Assembly: GCA_031763025.1 (NCBI GenBank) | Contig: JASSKH010000025.1 | Span: 806,001-870,000 of the forward strand | DNA from: Macrocystis pyrifera | Lineage: Eukaryota > Sar > Phaeophyceae > Laminariales > Laminariaceae | Direction of reading: 5' to 3' | DNA length: 64,000 bases | In this document: positions 1 to 11,472 of the stretch, piece by piece | Layout of the letters: each line of letters starts with the position of its first letter | Numbering within the stretch: the stretch's first letter is position 1 | Notes under the pieces: generated by a model | Told to the model about the DNA's origin: nothing | Seen by the model: the letters and a program-made list of their open reading frames with translations, nothing else | The model's database searches: none | Translations under genes and position numbers: made by a program

Positions 1-135
1 GCACCACACCTTGCCAGCACCACAATGCTCCTGTAGTTTGCGCCGCACGCTCACCTTAGTACCAGCACAGCTTATTTTGATAGCACCACGAACTTACTTA
101 TTAGTAGCGCCACAACTGACCTCATTAGCGCTACC
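1..135. other. Leading non-coding stretch
   Basis: No gene is visible. The bases carry scattered 'agcaccac' motifs and lead into the 15-bp array that follows. Confidence 0.4.
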
Positions 136-376
136 GCTTGGTCTAGAGTAGCTTGGTCTACAGTAGCTTGGCCTACGGTAGCTTGGTGTATAGTAGCTTG
201 ATTTACAGTAGCTTGGTCTACAGTAGCTTGGTCTGCAGTAGCTTGGTCTACAGTAGCTTGGCCTATAGTAGCTTGGTAAGTATCTTGATATACATTAGCA
301 GGCCTATAGTAGCTTGGTCTACAGTAGCCGGGTCTACAGTAGCTTGGTCTACAGTAGCTTGGCCTACAGTAGCCTG
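136..376. repeat. 15-bp minisatellite
   Basis: About 15 imperfect copies of a 15-bp unit (core TAGCTTGGTCTACAG), interrupted near 270-300. Because 15 is divisible by three, long ORFs stay open on both strands: a pentapeptide pattern of the QATVD type on minus, and a YSSLV type on plus. These are by-products of the repeat and I do not call them genes. Confidence 0.85.
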
Positions 377-595
377 ACAGCACCTAACCTACTGTAGCTC
401 GAAAGCACCCCAACCTTACAATAGCTTCCAATAGCTTCATTGCACGGCAAAGTTATCTTGATGGCACCTCAAACTTAGCTGGATGAGTACCACCTGCTTG
501 ATGTAGATTGTTAGCACCACAACATTAGCTTGACATTATGTCGTCTCAGCCTTGAACGTCGATAGAACGCCATGTGCGCAGTCTGATAACTCTTC

Positions 596-602
596 AACAG
601 CA

Positions 603-651
<49 letters not shown>

Positions 652-652
652 G
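596..652. repeat. CAG/GCA trinucleotide repeat
   Basis: Nearly pure (CAG)n tract of about 16-18 units. It could be read as poly-Ala or poly-Gln, but no surrounding gene model is supported. Confidence 0.85.
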
Positions 653-3180
653 AGGCAGGAGCAGCAGCACGAAGTGGTACTGCTGTAGGATCACCAGCTA
701 TGTATGGCACTTTCGGGTACGAAGCGCTTGCTGCGGTTTGACCCAGTCACCCGCATAGTATATAAAGGTAGATGTATTTATGCCAGGTTTCGCGGGTATG
801 GTTTTGGGGTCAATACCAAGATTACTTTCTGCCCGGGTATATTTGGGGTGGGGGGGTGTACTCGATATCATGCATGGCCGTAGTCGCATGGCCTTTTTTT
901 CGTGGTGGGGGGGGGGGGGGGGGGATGCCTCCGGTGTGGTGTCGAAGTTTTCCACCAAACTCATATTTGCACGCTTAGTATATACCATACTTATAATAGG
1001 ATTAATACTACAATATCAACCTGTACTACTGGGTGTGCATGTTGGCAGGTTTGAGAGTGGTCTCCGTAACCCTAAGTTTTGTACACAACAGGTTCGCTAC
1101 CTACGTTAGTGGGTATACTATCCAAGTGTCAATACGGAGTAGTATGTGTTTTGGAGAGACGGGTACTGGTTCGGCGCTGTAACATGGGTAAAACGTGCTC
1201 GTTGGTAAGATCTACGCCGTTCTACCCGTGTATGAACCCGGCTATGCCCCTACCCCCTACACCCTACCCCCTACCCCCCTTTGGTCCCTCCTTGTTTTTA
1301 GTTTGTAGCGCAAAATACTTGTACGAGGTACTTTCTGTATCATACCCTGTTTACTGTTTACCCCCCTCCCCTTTCTGGGTCTCAATAACATGTAGATTGG
1401 TGTCGATGTCTTTTTTTCGTATACCCCGGGGTAACCCCTGTACTGGTGTAGTGGTGCACTGCTCTATAGCTGTAGTGCCCCCATTGTTGATAGGGACATG
1501 ACTCTTCCACCATGTCGCACTCTTTCTCGTAATATATATACGCGACGAGCCTGGGGAGGGGTTCGCCCCGGGAATCAATCAACGCCGAGACCGAGTCGAA
1601 CTCACAAAATTGTATTTTGTTTTGTTCAGAAAGGATATAACCTACTTGCCGACGGACTGTGATAGTCTACTGAGTCAACAGTAGGCTATTGCTAGTCAGT
1701 AGGCTTACTCGTAGGAATAATGGGCACTAGTCAGTAGGCTAGTCGTAGGATTCATAGGCAAGGTTGTCGCCTTCAAGCAGCACTTTTTATTTCAGGGCTC
1801 TTTGGTAGGACACGCTGGCTCTCCTTGGGGCCTTTTCTAAAGTTTGATCGCGTTTGTTGTCTCTTGTCGTTCGGTATAACATGGCATGCAAGCGTACAAG
1901 GTCCCCCTTCGAGTTGTGGTTTACTTGAAACCCCAGGGGGGTTCACGTACCAGTATCAAATATCGGGATCGTATCGATTACGTTCTCGTAGTTTTACTGT
2001 TTATCGGTATCTTATCGAAATTGATTCCGATATCGATATCCACCACTATTAGGGCATGCCTTACTGTATTAGAGCATGCCTTGTTACCTTACTGCTATGA
2101 TAGAGCAAGCCGGAGATCCTATCAAAATTTTCCATCAGGAGACCGAGAACCTTCGTTTTTTTTTGTTAATGTTGGTGCTTATAACCCTCCCTGAGTACTT
2201 GAGAGAGGAGAATTGTCGATCAAAAGCGATGATTTCAGTGATAACGGCCTACTTTCGCGGGGGTTGGGGGAAGGACGATACACATCGGTGTCCGAGTTAG
2301 AACGCAGTAAGGGGTCGCTTGTACGGCCCGGGCGCAAGATGAAATTACTGCTGCTGCTGCTGCTGCCCATGCTGCCGGGGGCGCTGACGCTGCTCCTATG
2401 CGGTTCAATGGTTGATGACACCAAAGAAAGTTTCCAACCATTCTTGATTTGTTATCGTTTGATTGCTTTGGTCGCCATCCCTCAAGGGGGTCCCAAGGCG
2501 GTTTCAGCAGCACTATAGTAGACATTAATAGTCCATTTGAAGGGACCCTATAACGCATTAATGGAGTAGTATACGTAGAGTGCGGCACGGGGGCATCATG
2601 ACACTAACCGCACGTGTTGCTGTGCGCTCACGCTTTTCTATAGTTCCTACACGGTGTGATAACACCAACCATTGATTCATTGTTTTGGTCGCTATCCCTC
2701 AAAACGGAGTCCCGAAGGGGTGTTCCAGTACTAGGGCCCTACGTATGAACAGATGAACAGTGCGTTCGGGATTGTAGGTCCCTTATATAGGTGCGGTAGT
2801 TCCTTATCAGAGTTAGTTAGAGTTGGTACCGGCCCCTTGCAGTCAGTAGTGAGCAAAAATTGTGGGCACAATTTTGAGGTCCGTTATACTGGTGCCGTTT
2901 GCCCTTAGTAGCGGTCGGTTAAAAGGGGCTGTGCGTACTGCTGTATTGGCTCCACCAGCCCTCAATGACAGCTACACGTACCCACTTGCGCGGATTTCGA
3001 GCGAGAGCTACGACCCTATCTGATCGTTGCCTGCGGCTACTGTGAACCCTTTTAGTACCTGCTTGAAATTTGAGTGGTTTGTCCCCCGCCCCCCCCCCAC
3101 TATAAATTGTGACTGCGGTTCTAAAAGGGTTAAGCGAATCACCGATGGCCTTGGCATGTATGCACTCTGCATCACCACTT
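653..3180. other. Intergenic DNA without a recognisable gene
   Basis: No credible CDS. It contains a poly-G dispersed repeat (about 838-898), a CCCTAC-rich stretch (1247-1280), short 'agtaggct' repeats (about 1670-1755) and a CTG tract (about 2340-2366). All open frames are short, and none shows a known motif. Confidence 0.5.
838..898 (+). repeat. Dispersed repeat, poly-G family, copy A
   Basis: A G-rich run is followed by TGTACTCGATATCATGCATG and then GGCCGTAGTCGCATG. The same block occurs inverted at 5577-5656 and direct at 6675-6763, so this is a mobile or dispersed family and not chance low complexity. Confidence 0.6.
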
Positions 3181-3425
3181 CTTGTTGATCTTGTTGTTGG
3201 TGTTGTTGTTGGTGTTGTTGGTGGTGTTGGTGGTGGTGGTGTTGTTGGTGGTGGTGTTGTTGTTGGTGGTGTTGTTGGTGGTGTTGTTGGTGGTGGTGTT
3301 GGTGGTAGTAGTGTTGTAGTGGTGTGGTGGTGGTGTTGGTAGTGTTGGTGGTGTTGTTGGTGGTGTTGGTGTTGGTTTTTGTTGTTGTTGGTGGTGATTT
3401 TTTGTTGTTGTTGGTGTTGTTGTAG
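3181..3425. repeat. GTT/GGT low-complexity array
   Basis: About 245 bases built almost entirely of GTT and GGT triplets, nearly devoid of C on plus and of G on minus. Open frames on both strands (poly Val/Gly, poly Thr/Pro/Asn) follow from the composition and are not genes. Confidence 0.9.
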
Positions 3426-3560
3426 TAATTGATGGTGTCACATTTTGTGTGTTGTATTAGTAGTAGTGTATTAATAGTCCGTCGTCACGACACGGGTTCC
3501 TGATGTTCCTCGTCTCACATTTGCTCGCTACCACAAACCAGCCCGCGACAGCGCCTTTCG

Positions 3561-3845
3561 CTATGTGCAGGACGGGTTGGCACAAAACTTTCTGCAGGAC
3601 GTGTGTGGTCAAAAGCAAACCTTGCACATCGGCCCAGACCAACCCGATCCCAAGTGTACTGTAACTAGCCCTAACCCGAACCCTAACCCGAACGCCAACC
3701 CTTTCGGGCCTCAAGGTCGGCAGGGTCAGTCACGCGGCTTCGCCCGGGCGGCCGAAAGGCCGGGCTTGACCAGCAAGACCCGCATCCTGCACAACGCTTT
3801 GTGCCGCATCCTGCACAACGCTTTGTGCCGACCCGTCCTGCACAC
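3561..3845. repeat. Imperfect inverted repeat with 24-bp duplication
   Basis: The arm at 3561-3603 (containing TGCAGGACGGGTTGGCACAA) is the near reverse complement of 3803-3845. The right arm is partly duplicated, as a 24-bp unit at 3781-3804 and 3805-3828. The spacer is about 200 bases and includes a short telomere-like stretch at 3669-3695 (CCCTAACCCGAA). Confidence 0.6.
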
Positions 3846-5576
3846 AGAGGGCGAGTCCGTAACAGCGGGTTTTCCTATTTTGAGAATTGGCTTTCCGACG
3901 AGAATGATAGTGGTTTTGTTTTTCAAGAGATGCTTTACCCTCCCTCACAAGTAAAAACATACCTGGCACACCGTAAACATTGCCATTTGCGGCAGCTGTC
4001 GACCACCCCAATACAAACCCAAATCAGCGTTGATTGGCGGTCTGGAGGTATCGATGATCCAAGAACTCGTCACGAAGGGGGCGGCGCCTCCCGCCTTAGT
4101 GCCATTTCACTTCTATCCTCTGTTTTACCTGGTACGAGCCTGTCACGGCTGATTTTGATTTCGATCTTGATTTTGATTTGGTGAAATGGTTTACCTATCG
4201 TCAGTACCACACTATTCTTGTAAGCGACCATTGATTCATTTTCGACCCGTGAGGGAAATCCTCCTTTGACAAAAGAAAAAATAACAATTTCCATTGTCGT
4301 TCTCGTGGGAAAGGCCATTATCGATTTCGGTAGGAGGATCACCTGTTCCGTGGTCGCCACAAGGCACAAGGAATCTACACATGTACAGGTAGAATACAGT
4401 ATGTAGGAACGCCCCCCCAAAAGAACCGAACCGGGGACCCAAGATGGCAGTCAGTTCCACAGCATGTTGTACAAGCCCAGAAAAAAAAGAGACACGTCAC
4501 GTATTCATGGCATACCTGTTATTATTTTTGTTTGCCTCCAAGCACGTGTGGCTTGCTGGTCTGTGCGGGTTTTGACTTGACCTTCTGAGGCGCTTCCGTG
4601 CTGAACGGCATAAACGAAAACACGCTGAGTACTACGAACCAACCTGCTGTACGTAGGGTACTGGCAGTGCCGTTGAATACAGAAGGACGTTCGATGCGAT
4701 GCCCGATACGCAAGAACAAAATCGGTACGTATCGGTTTCGATGTTCGATGCATCGAATCTTTGGCCCAGTACCCCCCCTCCTCCTAGTTTGCTGTGACCA
4801 TCACCCCCCAACCCCCTTCGCTTGCCGTTTTCCACTCCACCCAACACCTCTACGATACCTTGGGCATAAATCCCGCACTAACCCTCTCGAGACGTGCAAG
4901 GGAGAAATCGACGAGATGAAGTGACTATTGATCACAGCAACGGCCAACGTACTGCAGGATTGGGGGCTGATACAATGGTTGGTGTCCGAGATACAATGGT
5001 TGAATGCAAGGAGTCGTACGGCACGGGCCCATCATGATCTGCTATTAATACCTATACACCCCTACTGCTAATACTGCTAATACAGATGGCAGCTGACGCG
5101 CTGACGCTGATGACGCTGCTTGTATGTAGACTGACGTTAACGCCGAACTATCAATGTTGGTCGCTATTTTCAGCACCAAGGGGGGCTAGTGCCTCTGCTC
5201 TCTACTGCCTGCTGTCTGCTGTCTGCTCTTTGCTGTCGTCACCAACCTTCCTCCCTCGCTCACCCATCCCCCCGACCCCCTTGGCTCCCCCTACCCCGTC
5301 CACCACGTCTCCTGTTACCACGAACCTCCTCCCTCCTCCCTCCTCCCCCCCTCCCCCCCTCTCATTCATGCCGCTGCTGTGACGATCAACCACCCCCCAG
5401 AAATTAAATTACATTAATTCATTGACGCTGTCATCCACATGCAAAAAAGTCCGCCTCAAAAGCGATTCTTTGTAGGAGGCAGCTCACCCTTCATGCGACT
5501 CTCCCAACACCCCACGTTTCGCTTCGCGCTTGGTGCAGGCAATGCCTGTCTGGTTGGTTAAAACCCGACGTGCTCC
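3846..5576. other. Intergenic DNA without a recognisable gene
   Basis: No supported gene. On minus, about 4522-4660 stays open in two frames after a possible acceptor, but it matches nothing I know. C- and T-rich low complexity fills 5200-5400. Confidence 0.4.
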
Positions 5577-5656
5577 GTCCCGGCATTATAGGGATGCGAG
5601 GGTCTATGGTGGTACGTACGACTACGGCCATACATGACAATGAGTACCCCCCCCCA
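5440..5656 (-). repeat. Dispersed repeat, poly-G family, copy B
   Basis: 5577-5656 is the inverse of the block at 6675-6763 and ends in a poly-C run. The adjacent 5440-5610 also resembles 55,255-55,435, sharing a 'GCTCCGTCCC(A/G)GCATT' core. The family is therefore present in at least four places. Confidence 0.55.
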
Positions 5657-5944
5657 CACACACCTCAATAAACCCCTTTGATCCCCCCCCCCCCCCCCCC
5701 CCCCACCCCCGCCCCACGCCACCCTACGCAGGTTACCCCCAAGGGGAAGAACCCGACGACGTACGACAGCCTCTCCATCCGAGGCAACAATATCCGCTGC
5801 TACATTCTCCCTGACAATCTCAACCTCGACCAGCTCCTCATCGACGACGCGCCCAAGCAAAAGCCTGGCAAGATCAAGGACGGGAGCAGGGGGCGCGGCG
5901 GCAGGGGGATGCGGGGGGAGGGAGGGGTAGGGGCGGTATGCGTG

Positions 5945-6235
5945 GGGGGGGCGGGGGACGGGGACGCGGGCGATTCTAAAAGGGGGATGACGGTTTTTCC
6001 TAGAAACTTCTGGGGACGCGTGAGATTCTAGGGAGGATGATTTTTTTTTTCGTGGGAGATTTTTGGGAGACGCGGGCGATTCTAGGATCGAGCATTTTTT
6101 TGCTAGGAATGTTCTCTCCGGGGGGGACGGGCGATTCGAGGAACGTGGATTTTTTTGTAGGAATTTTCCCGGGGGACAAGCGGGCGATCCTAACCGTAGG
6201 AGAGGATGTTTTTCTACCGGTAGGAAAATTCTGAA
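5945..6235. repeat. Degenerate ~55-60-bp tandem repeat
   Basis: About five divergent copies of a unit starting GGGGACGCGGGCGATTCTA, followed by a T-rich segment with 'TAGGAA'. The overlapping open frames on both strands are repeat-driven. Confidence 0.65.
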
Positions 6236-6316
6236 GAGGGAGTTGGTTCTTTTCTTCGTCGGGGAGGCACCCTTGCTTCAGGAAAGAACACTTTTTCCGG
6301 CTGGAGAAGTAGATGT

Positions 6317-6375
6317 GGGTGAGCGCATGGATGGGTGGGTGGGTGGGTAGGTGGGAGGATGGATGGATGGGTGGC
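6317..6375. repeat. GGGT/GGAT tetranucleotide tract
   Basis: Runs of GGGT and GGAT tetranucleotides. No gene is associated. Confidence 0.75.
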
Positions 6376-6674
6376 TCATGCGATCGATCGATACTTTTTT
6401 TTGTTGGTGCTCTTTGGCTAGTGCGATTGTTGACTTGTCGCCGTGGTTTTCCCATTCCCTTCCCCTGCGCTTCTCTCTGTTGTTGCGATCGGTTCGTTTT
6501 TGGTGTCTATGTTTACCATTCCGCCGCAGGATTAAAAAAAAATCCTTCACGCGAGAAACGTTTTGTTCAGACCGGAAAAAAGGTTTCAAAACTGGGCCGC
6601 CCCAGGCGTTGAATTAGCTGTATGCGTGATTTTGGGTGGTTGGTTAGGGGGAGGGGTCGGGAGGGAGGGGGTCA

Positions 6675-6763
6675 GTGGGGGGGGTGGGGGGTGTACTCGT
6701 ATCATGCATGGCCGTAGTCGTATGACCATAGACCCTCGCACCCCTGCAATGCCGGGACGGGAC
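6675..6763 (+). repeat. Dispersed repeat, poly-G family, copy C
   Basis: A G-rich run, then TGTACTCGTATCATGCATGG, a GTAGTCGTATG segment and CCATAGACCCTCGCA. It is inverted relative to 5577-5656 and direct relative to about 838-898. Confidence 0.6.
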
Positions 6764-6924
6764 GGTGGGGGCCAGGAGCTGGGTTTAGTCGGTCTAAATT
6801 GGGGGGATTAGGTTTTTTTGTTGCCCTTCAGCGGCCTCGTCTCGGTGTCTCTCCCCTCTTTTCATCACTTCTCGTAACCGTTTAGTGCTAGTGGTACAGG
6901 AGGAGGCGCAGAGGGGCTTTCCGT

Positions 6925-7390
6925 TGGTTTTTCGTTGGGCAGCGCGTATACCTGAAAGGTTTGCCATTGGGTGTCCGTTGGATGTCTGTCAAGTAGCATG
7001 TACCTGGCGGGGTTTTCGGTGGGAATCCATCTGGTGTCCGTTGGGTGTCCGTTAGATGTCCACTTTGGTGGCGTGCAACACGATTTTTTTTTTTTTTTTA
7101 TCCTCCGGCGGATTAGTAAAAAATAAAGCTTTGCAACAGGAGGGTTTCCATTAGGTGTCCGTTGGATGCCTGTCAAGTAGCACGCCCCTGGGGGGTTTTC
7201 TGTTGGGGTGTCTGTTGGGTTGCTTGCATCTGGACGGTTCTTCGTTGGGTTTCCGTCGGATGTCGGTTGGATGTCAGTTGGGCAGTCGTTTACCTGGAGG
7301 GTTTTCCGTGGAGTGTCCGTTGGGCGTCTGTTCGGCATGGTGCACCTGGGGGTATTGCTGTTTGGGTGTCCGTTGGGTAGGTGTTTTCTG
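6925..7390. repeat. Degenerate ~65-bp repeat array
   Basis: Repeated GGGTGTCCGTTGGATGTC-like blocks alternating with CTGG-GGGTTTTC blocks, split by a T-run near 7085. A 157-codon minus frame here encodes imperfect peptide repeats (PTDTPTENPPG-like). I regard it as a by-product, because frames stay open on both strands. Confidence 0.65.
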
Positions 7391-8867
7391 ATAGTCGTAT
7401 TGCACCATCCCGGAGGGGAGGACGAAATATCGTGAAGTGCCCAAGGCGGAAACGAAAGCTATACTCTTGTTATTTGTAGCTACACTCGTACCACTACGAG
7501 CTATGGTGAGAGCTGGACGAAATACCTCTCAAAAATAGGAAAGAAACAAACAAGCGATGCTCACGATGATGAGATAGTACTTGCCGAGGGCAAGCGACAA
7601 CGCGGTTCCGATACAAAACATTTGTCTGCCCTCAAAGACAACTGGTTTCATGTCACGTTTCTTTTCTTTTGTTTACGAGTGTCATTTTTGCCTTGTAGAA
7701 CAAAACCACCCTCTCGCACGCGAAGGCCCTTAGGATGACACGTAGTGGGAGCATCGGAACGAACGCGTAAACGTTGTTGCGCGTGTCCAATCAGGGGTGG
7801 CCGCAACTGGATACTCTCGCCGTAGTTACGTTTGCCCCCTCTCCCCGTACATATAAACATCAGCTTGAGGTAGGTGGAAACCCGGTAAAGCCTATAATAG
7901 GGCAGCTGGTGGAGTGGAGTAGAACACGAGGTCTTCAGTTGTGATGCCGGCGTGCAACAATGCTTGAATGAAACATACGGGCGATTAAATGTAATCGGTG
8001 CACATGAAAGCCTTATTTTCGTCGTTTTTTATTCTCCCAGTTTGGGCCCTATCGCATAAAGGACACCACGAATAAATACTGTGTTCAACGGGCCAAACGA
8101 AGTTCCAGCGCAAAAAATACTTCGCACATTCATACGCGGGGGACAGGGCAAGGGCGTCAATAAAACTCCGCGATTAACTGCTGCGGTAGTGGACGTATTT
8201 ATTATGCACAATTTTTACAAAATCCGTTTTCCCGCAATTACGCGTGCGATTTTGGACGGCTTAGCATGCTTTACCCTGATTACGATTGGCCGTTGACAAG
8301 GCAGCGGTAGGAAACCAAATTTGAAAACCGTGCGCGCGTACGACGAGAAACGCTATCGGAAACCACGCTCTCTCGTTTCCGTTGTCAACCTTACTGCCGC
8401 GCCGAAGACCATGGATGGGTTTTTCCGTGCGTTTGTAGCCTTTTTCTTGCGAAAAAATCACCAGAACGCGCTATTCTTGCGTCGTTATTGATGGATGTTT
8501 GCGGTGTTTATTATTCCTTCAGTAGAAATTGAATCGGGCGCAGTTGGACCGGGCGAAGCTATTAATGTTGATACAGTAGTTGGATCGGAAACATTCGTTC
8601 GAACTTACTGTACCGGCACGGACAACTCCCGCCAAGGCTATACCGGTGTTAAACTATACAGTACTGCTGGTACACATGTAGTCTTCGTATGGGACAGATA
8701 TTCCCGATATATCAATAATATTATGTGGTCTCGTCAAGCATTCCTGTCCACTTGCTACCTTCGACTGCCATGTACTATTCTTGCTTCCTGTGCTTGCTTC
8801 CTACGACTAACATGAACGCCCAGGGACTATATCCGTGCCGCATGGACTGTGCTCCTTTAGCGGTATC
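7391..8867. other. Intergenic DNA without a recognisable gene
   Basis: Mixed-composition DNA with only short open frames. The longest (8495-8815, plus, 106 codons) has no recognisable motif. No RNA gene or repeat of note. Confidence 0.4.
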
Positions 8868-9295
8868 ATTCCGTATTTCATCAGAGGAACCGTACCGTAT
8901 TCTATCAGAGGAACCGCGTACCGTATTCCATCAGAGGAACCGTACCGTATTCCATCAGAGGAACCGTACCGTATTCCATCAGAGGAACCGTACCGTATTC
9001 CATCAGAGGAACCGTACCGTACTCCGTCAGAGGAGCCGTAACGTACTCAGTTAGAATAGCCATACCGTACTCGGCAGAGGAACCGTACCGTACTCCGTTA
9101 GAGGAACCGTCCCGTACTCCGTCAGAGGAGTCGTCCCGTACTTCGTTAGAGTAACCGTACACCGTACTCCGTCACAGCAACCAAAACGTGCGCCTTCAGA
9201 GGAACAGTACCGTACTCCGTTCGAGGAACCGTACGGTACTACTCCGCCAGAGGAACCAAATCGTCCTCCATTAGAACAACGTACCGTGTCGTACA
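8868..9295. repeat. 24-bp satellite-like array
   Basis: A 24-bp unit (GAACCGTACCGTATTCCATC plus AGAG) is repeated nearly perfectly from about 8890 to 9010, then with increasing divergence to about 9295. The repeat length is a multiple of three, so octapeptide frames (PSEEPYRI-like) stay open on plus and minus. They are not evidence of coding. Confidence 0.85.
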
Positions 9296-9645
9296 AATAA
9301 CCGACCGTACTGGATGTACTCCGTTAGTTACCGTACCCTATTTGTTAGAGGAAACAAAACCGTGTCGTGTCCCGCTATGAAGGAAACCTCCCGGAATTCG
9401 TCCGAGGACCCGTACCGTACCGTACTTGCACGAGCACATACCGCTCCCGCTGCAGGAGTATTACCGCCTAAAAGCGCTAGCCGAGGAGGGACGCGGGACG
9501 TGAGCCGGTGGCTCGGGCTCGAAACGCACCAATTTCGATTCCATGTATGATGGCCTCATCACTACGTTTAATTTCCGTGAAGGTGAACCGTATCGTTGGA
9601 AAAAAAAACGGTCGGCCTCCGAAAGAAGATACCCTGCTGTACTCC

Positions 9646-9790
9646 GTCCGAGGAACCGCAACGCACTCGCACTCCGTTGGAATAAAACCGTATTGCACTC
9701 GTTAGAAGAACCGTCCCGTACTCTGTTCATAGGAACCATCCCGTACTCTGTTAGAGTAACCGTCCCGTACTCCATCAGAGGAACCGTCCC
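9646..9790. repeat. Second block of the 24-bp repeat
   Basis: Diverged copies of the same unit (GAACCGTCCCGTACTCTGTT-like). About 350 bases of unrelated sequence separate them from the first block, suggesting one array broken by insertion or decay. Confidence 0.7.
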
Positions 9791-10246
9791 GCTCATTTTT
9801 AGAGAAGCGTACTGCCGTAGTACCTCGCTCTATCCCTTATCAATCGGGTGTATCAAACCATACGCCACCCGAGAGACAACATAACCGCATATATAGTAGC
9901 AGATAGTTAAATGATTCCATCACATTCGAGAAAGTTAAAGCAATGCCGTCATTGTCCAAAATAAAATCATCACCATCGAATATATACTGACAAAACAACA
10001 ACCAGGACGAAGCTTAACTAAGCTTCGCTGTTAAGCTGCGCTTTCATCGCTTTTTTCCTATGCCGATACATGTCTAACGATCCTCGCCAACCATCAGCAC
10101 GTGGTGAGCACACGATTCCACTTCCCTACATATCCCAATCTACCTTTTTTTTTTTTTTCTCCGATGGTTTGTTGTTGTCTCTGCAAAATAAGTCCACCAA
10201 AGCCATAGATCCCCGCCCCCTTCCCCGGGAGAGGCATCCAAACAAA

Positions 10247-11245
10247 TGCAGCATTGGAAGCACCCCGTGATACATCATTCTCGCGTTCTACAGCCAGAAA
10301 CAGACGACGCGTTACATACATCGCAGTATCACGCGCGCGTTCTTGACCACCGTGTGAGCGAGCATCGCATCTAGGCATCCACCCTAACCCCGTCCCCCCT
10401 CTCCGACACCTCACTACACTGAAACATCCCATGCAGCATTGGAAACCATGCATGATGCGTCATTACTCGCTTTTTACCGACAAAAAAAAGACGGACGTGC
10501 TACATTGCAGTATCACACATGCGCCCTCGACCAGCGGTGAGCCAGCATCGCATCGCGGAATTCGACCCCAACACCCCCAAAGCATCCCACTACACTGACA
10601 TAAACGTCCCAGCGAAGCGTTGGAAACCCTTCGTCATGCTTCATTGCCCGCTTTTTGCCGCCAGAAAAAGGCGACGTGCTACATACAGAGCAGTATCACG
10701 CCTGTGCCCTTAAACCAGCGGTGAGCGAGCTTTAATCGCGGCATCGGCCCTACCCCCCCCCCCCCCCCTCCCCCCTTGACATCGCACTGCGTTTAACTCA
10801 TGGAACATCCCATCGTAGCATTGGAAACCCTACATCAGTCCCGCTTTTTGCCGCCGGAAAAATACTACGAGTACGTGTTACATACCAGTACGCACTTAAC
10901 CAACAGTCAGATCTCATTGCACTGACAAAACATCCTACAGCAGTACAGCAATGGAAACCCTCAATGGTGCCACAAAAACCCCCTTTTTGCCACCAGAAAG
11001 AAGACGACGTGATACGTAACACAACACAGCAGTACCACGCCTGTGCTCTTTAGACCAGCGGTGAGCGAGCATCGCATCGCGGCATCGAGCCCAACCCCCC
11101 CCACCCTCCCCTCCCCTACATCGCGCAACACTGGAGCAACATCCCAGTACATCATCCGGAAACCCTTTTTACGATGCTCCAATACCCGATTATGAACGCA
11201 AAAGCGGCGGACGAGCATCGCATCGAGGCATCGACCCCCGCGCCC
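10247..11245. repeat. ~190-bp tandem repeat array
   Basis: About 5.5 copies starting near 10247, 10434, 10617, 10817, 10945 and 11158. Each contains GCATTGGAAACCC, then CGCTTTTTGCCGCCAGAAA, CAGTATCACGCCTGTGCCC and GGTGAGCGAGCATCGCATCG, followed by a C-rich stretch. The unit varies from about 130 to 215 bases. The array ends about 180 bases from the stop codon of the NBR1 gene. Confidence 0.8.
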
Positions 11246-11426
11246 CTCCGTGGTAGCTCTGGCAGAAACGGGGAGAATATTTCGGCGGCAAGAGCGATGA
11301 AGCGAGAAGACCGTCGATGCACCGGCGTGCACAAAAATCGTTTGGCCTATGGCAGAACATCGGCCTCTCGCCCTCATGACCACTTTGCATGGCGTGTGTG
11401 TGGGTTTGGCAGGCACTCGGCAGGCG

Positions 11427-11472
11427 TTACTGGAATGAGACTTCGTGCCAGGAGAGGAGCTCGTGCAGCACC
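11427..11472 (-). CDS. NBR1: NBR1 exon 6 (end of UBA, stop)
   Basis: 46 bases after the acceptor CATGATCAG. It reads (R)VLHELLSW...FQ and a TAA at 11429-11427, the last UBA helix. The phase fits the AG left by exon 5. Confidence 0.75.

Noticed and set aside
72..383. ORFs of 103 and 74 codons on opposite strands, pentapeptide-like
   Set aside because: They are products of a 15-bp repeat, with no independent evidence of coding.
1247..1280. CCCTAC-rich run as a telomere
   Set aside because: Too short and irregular; internal position and no chromosome end.
6865..7338. 157-codon minus ORF with PTDTPTENPPG repeats
   Set aside because: Open because of a DNA repeat with frames on both strands; contains a poly-Lys stretch from a T-run.
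8868..9295. Regularly spaced repeats reminiscent of a CRISPR array
   Set aside because: Units are contiguous without unique spacers, and the context is eukaryotic.
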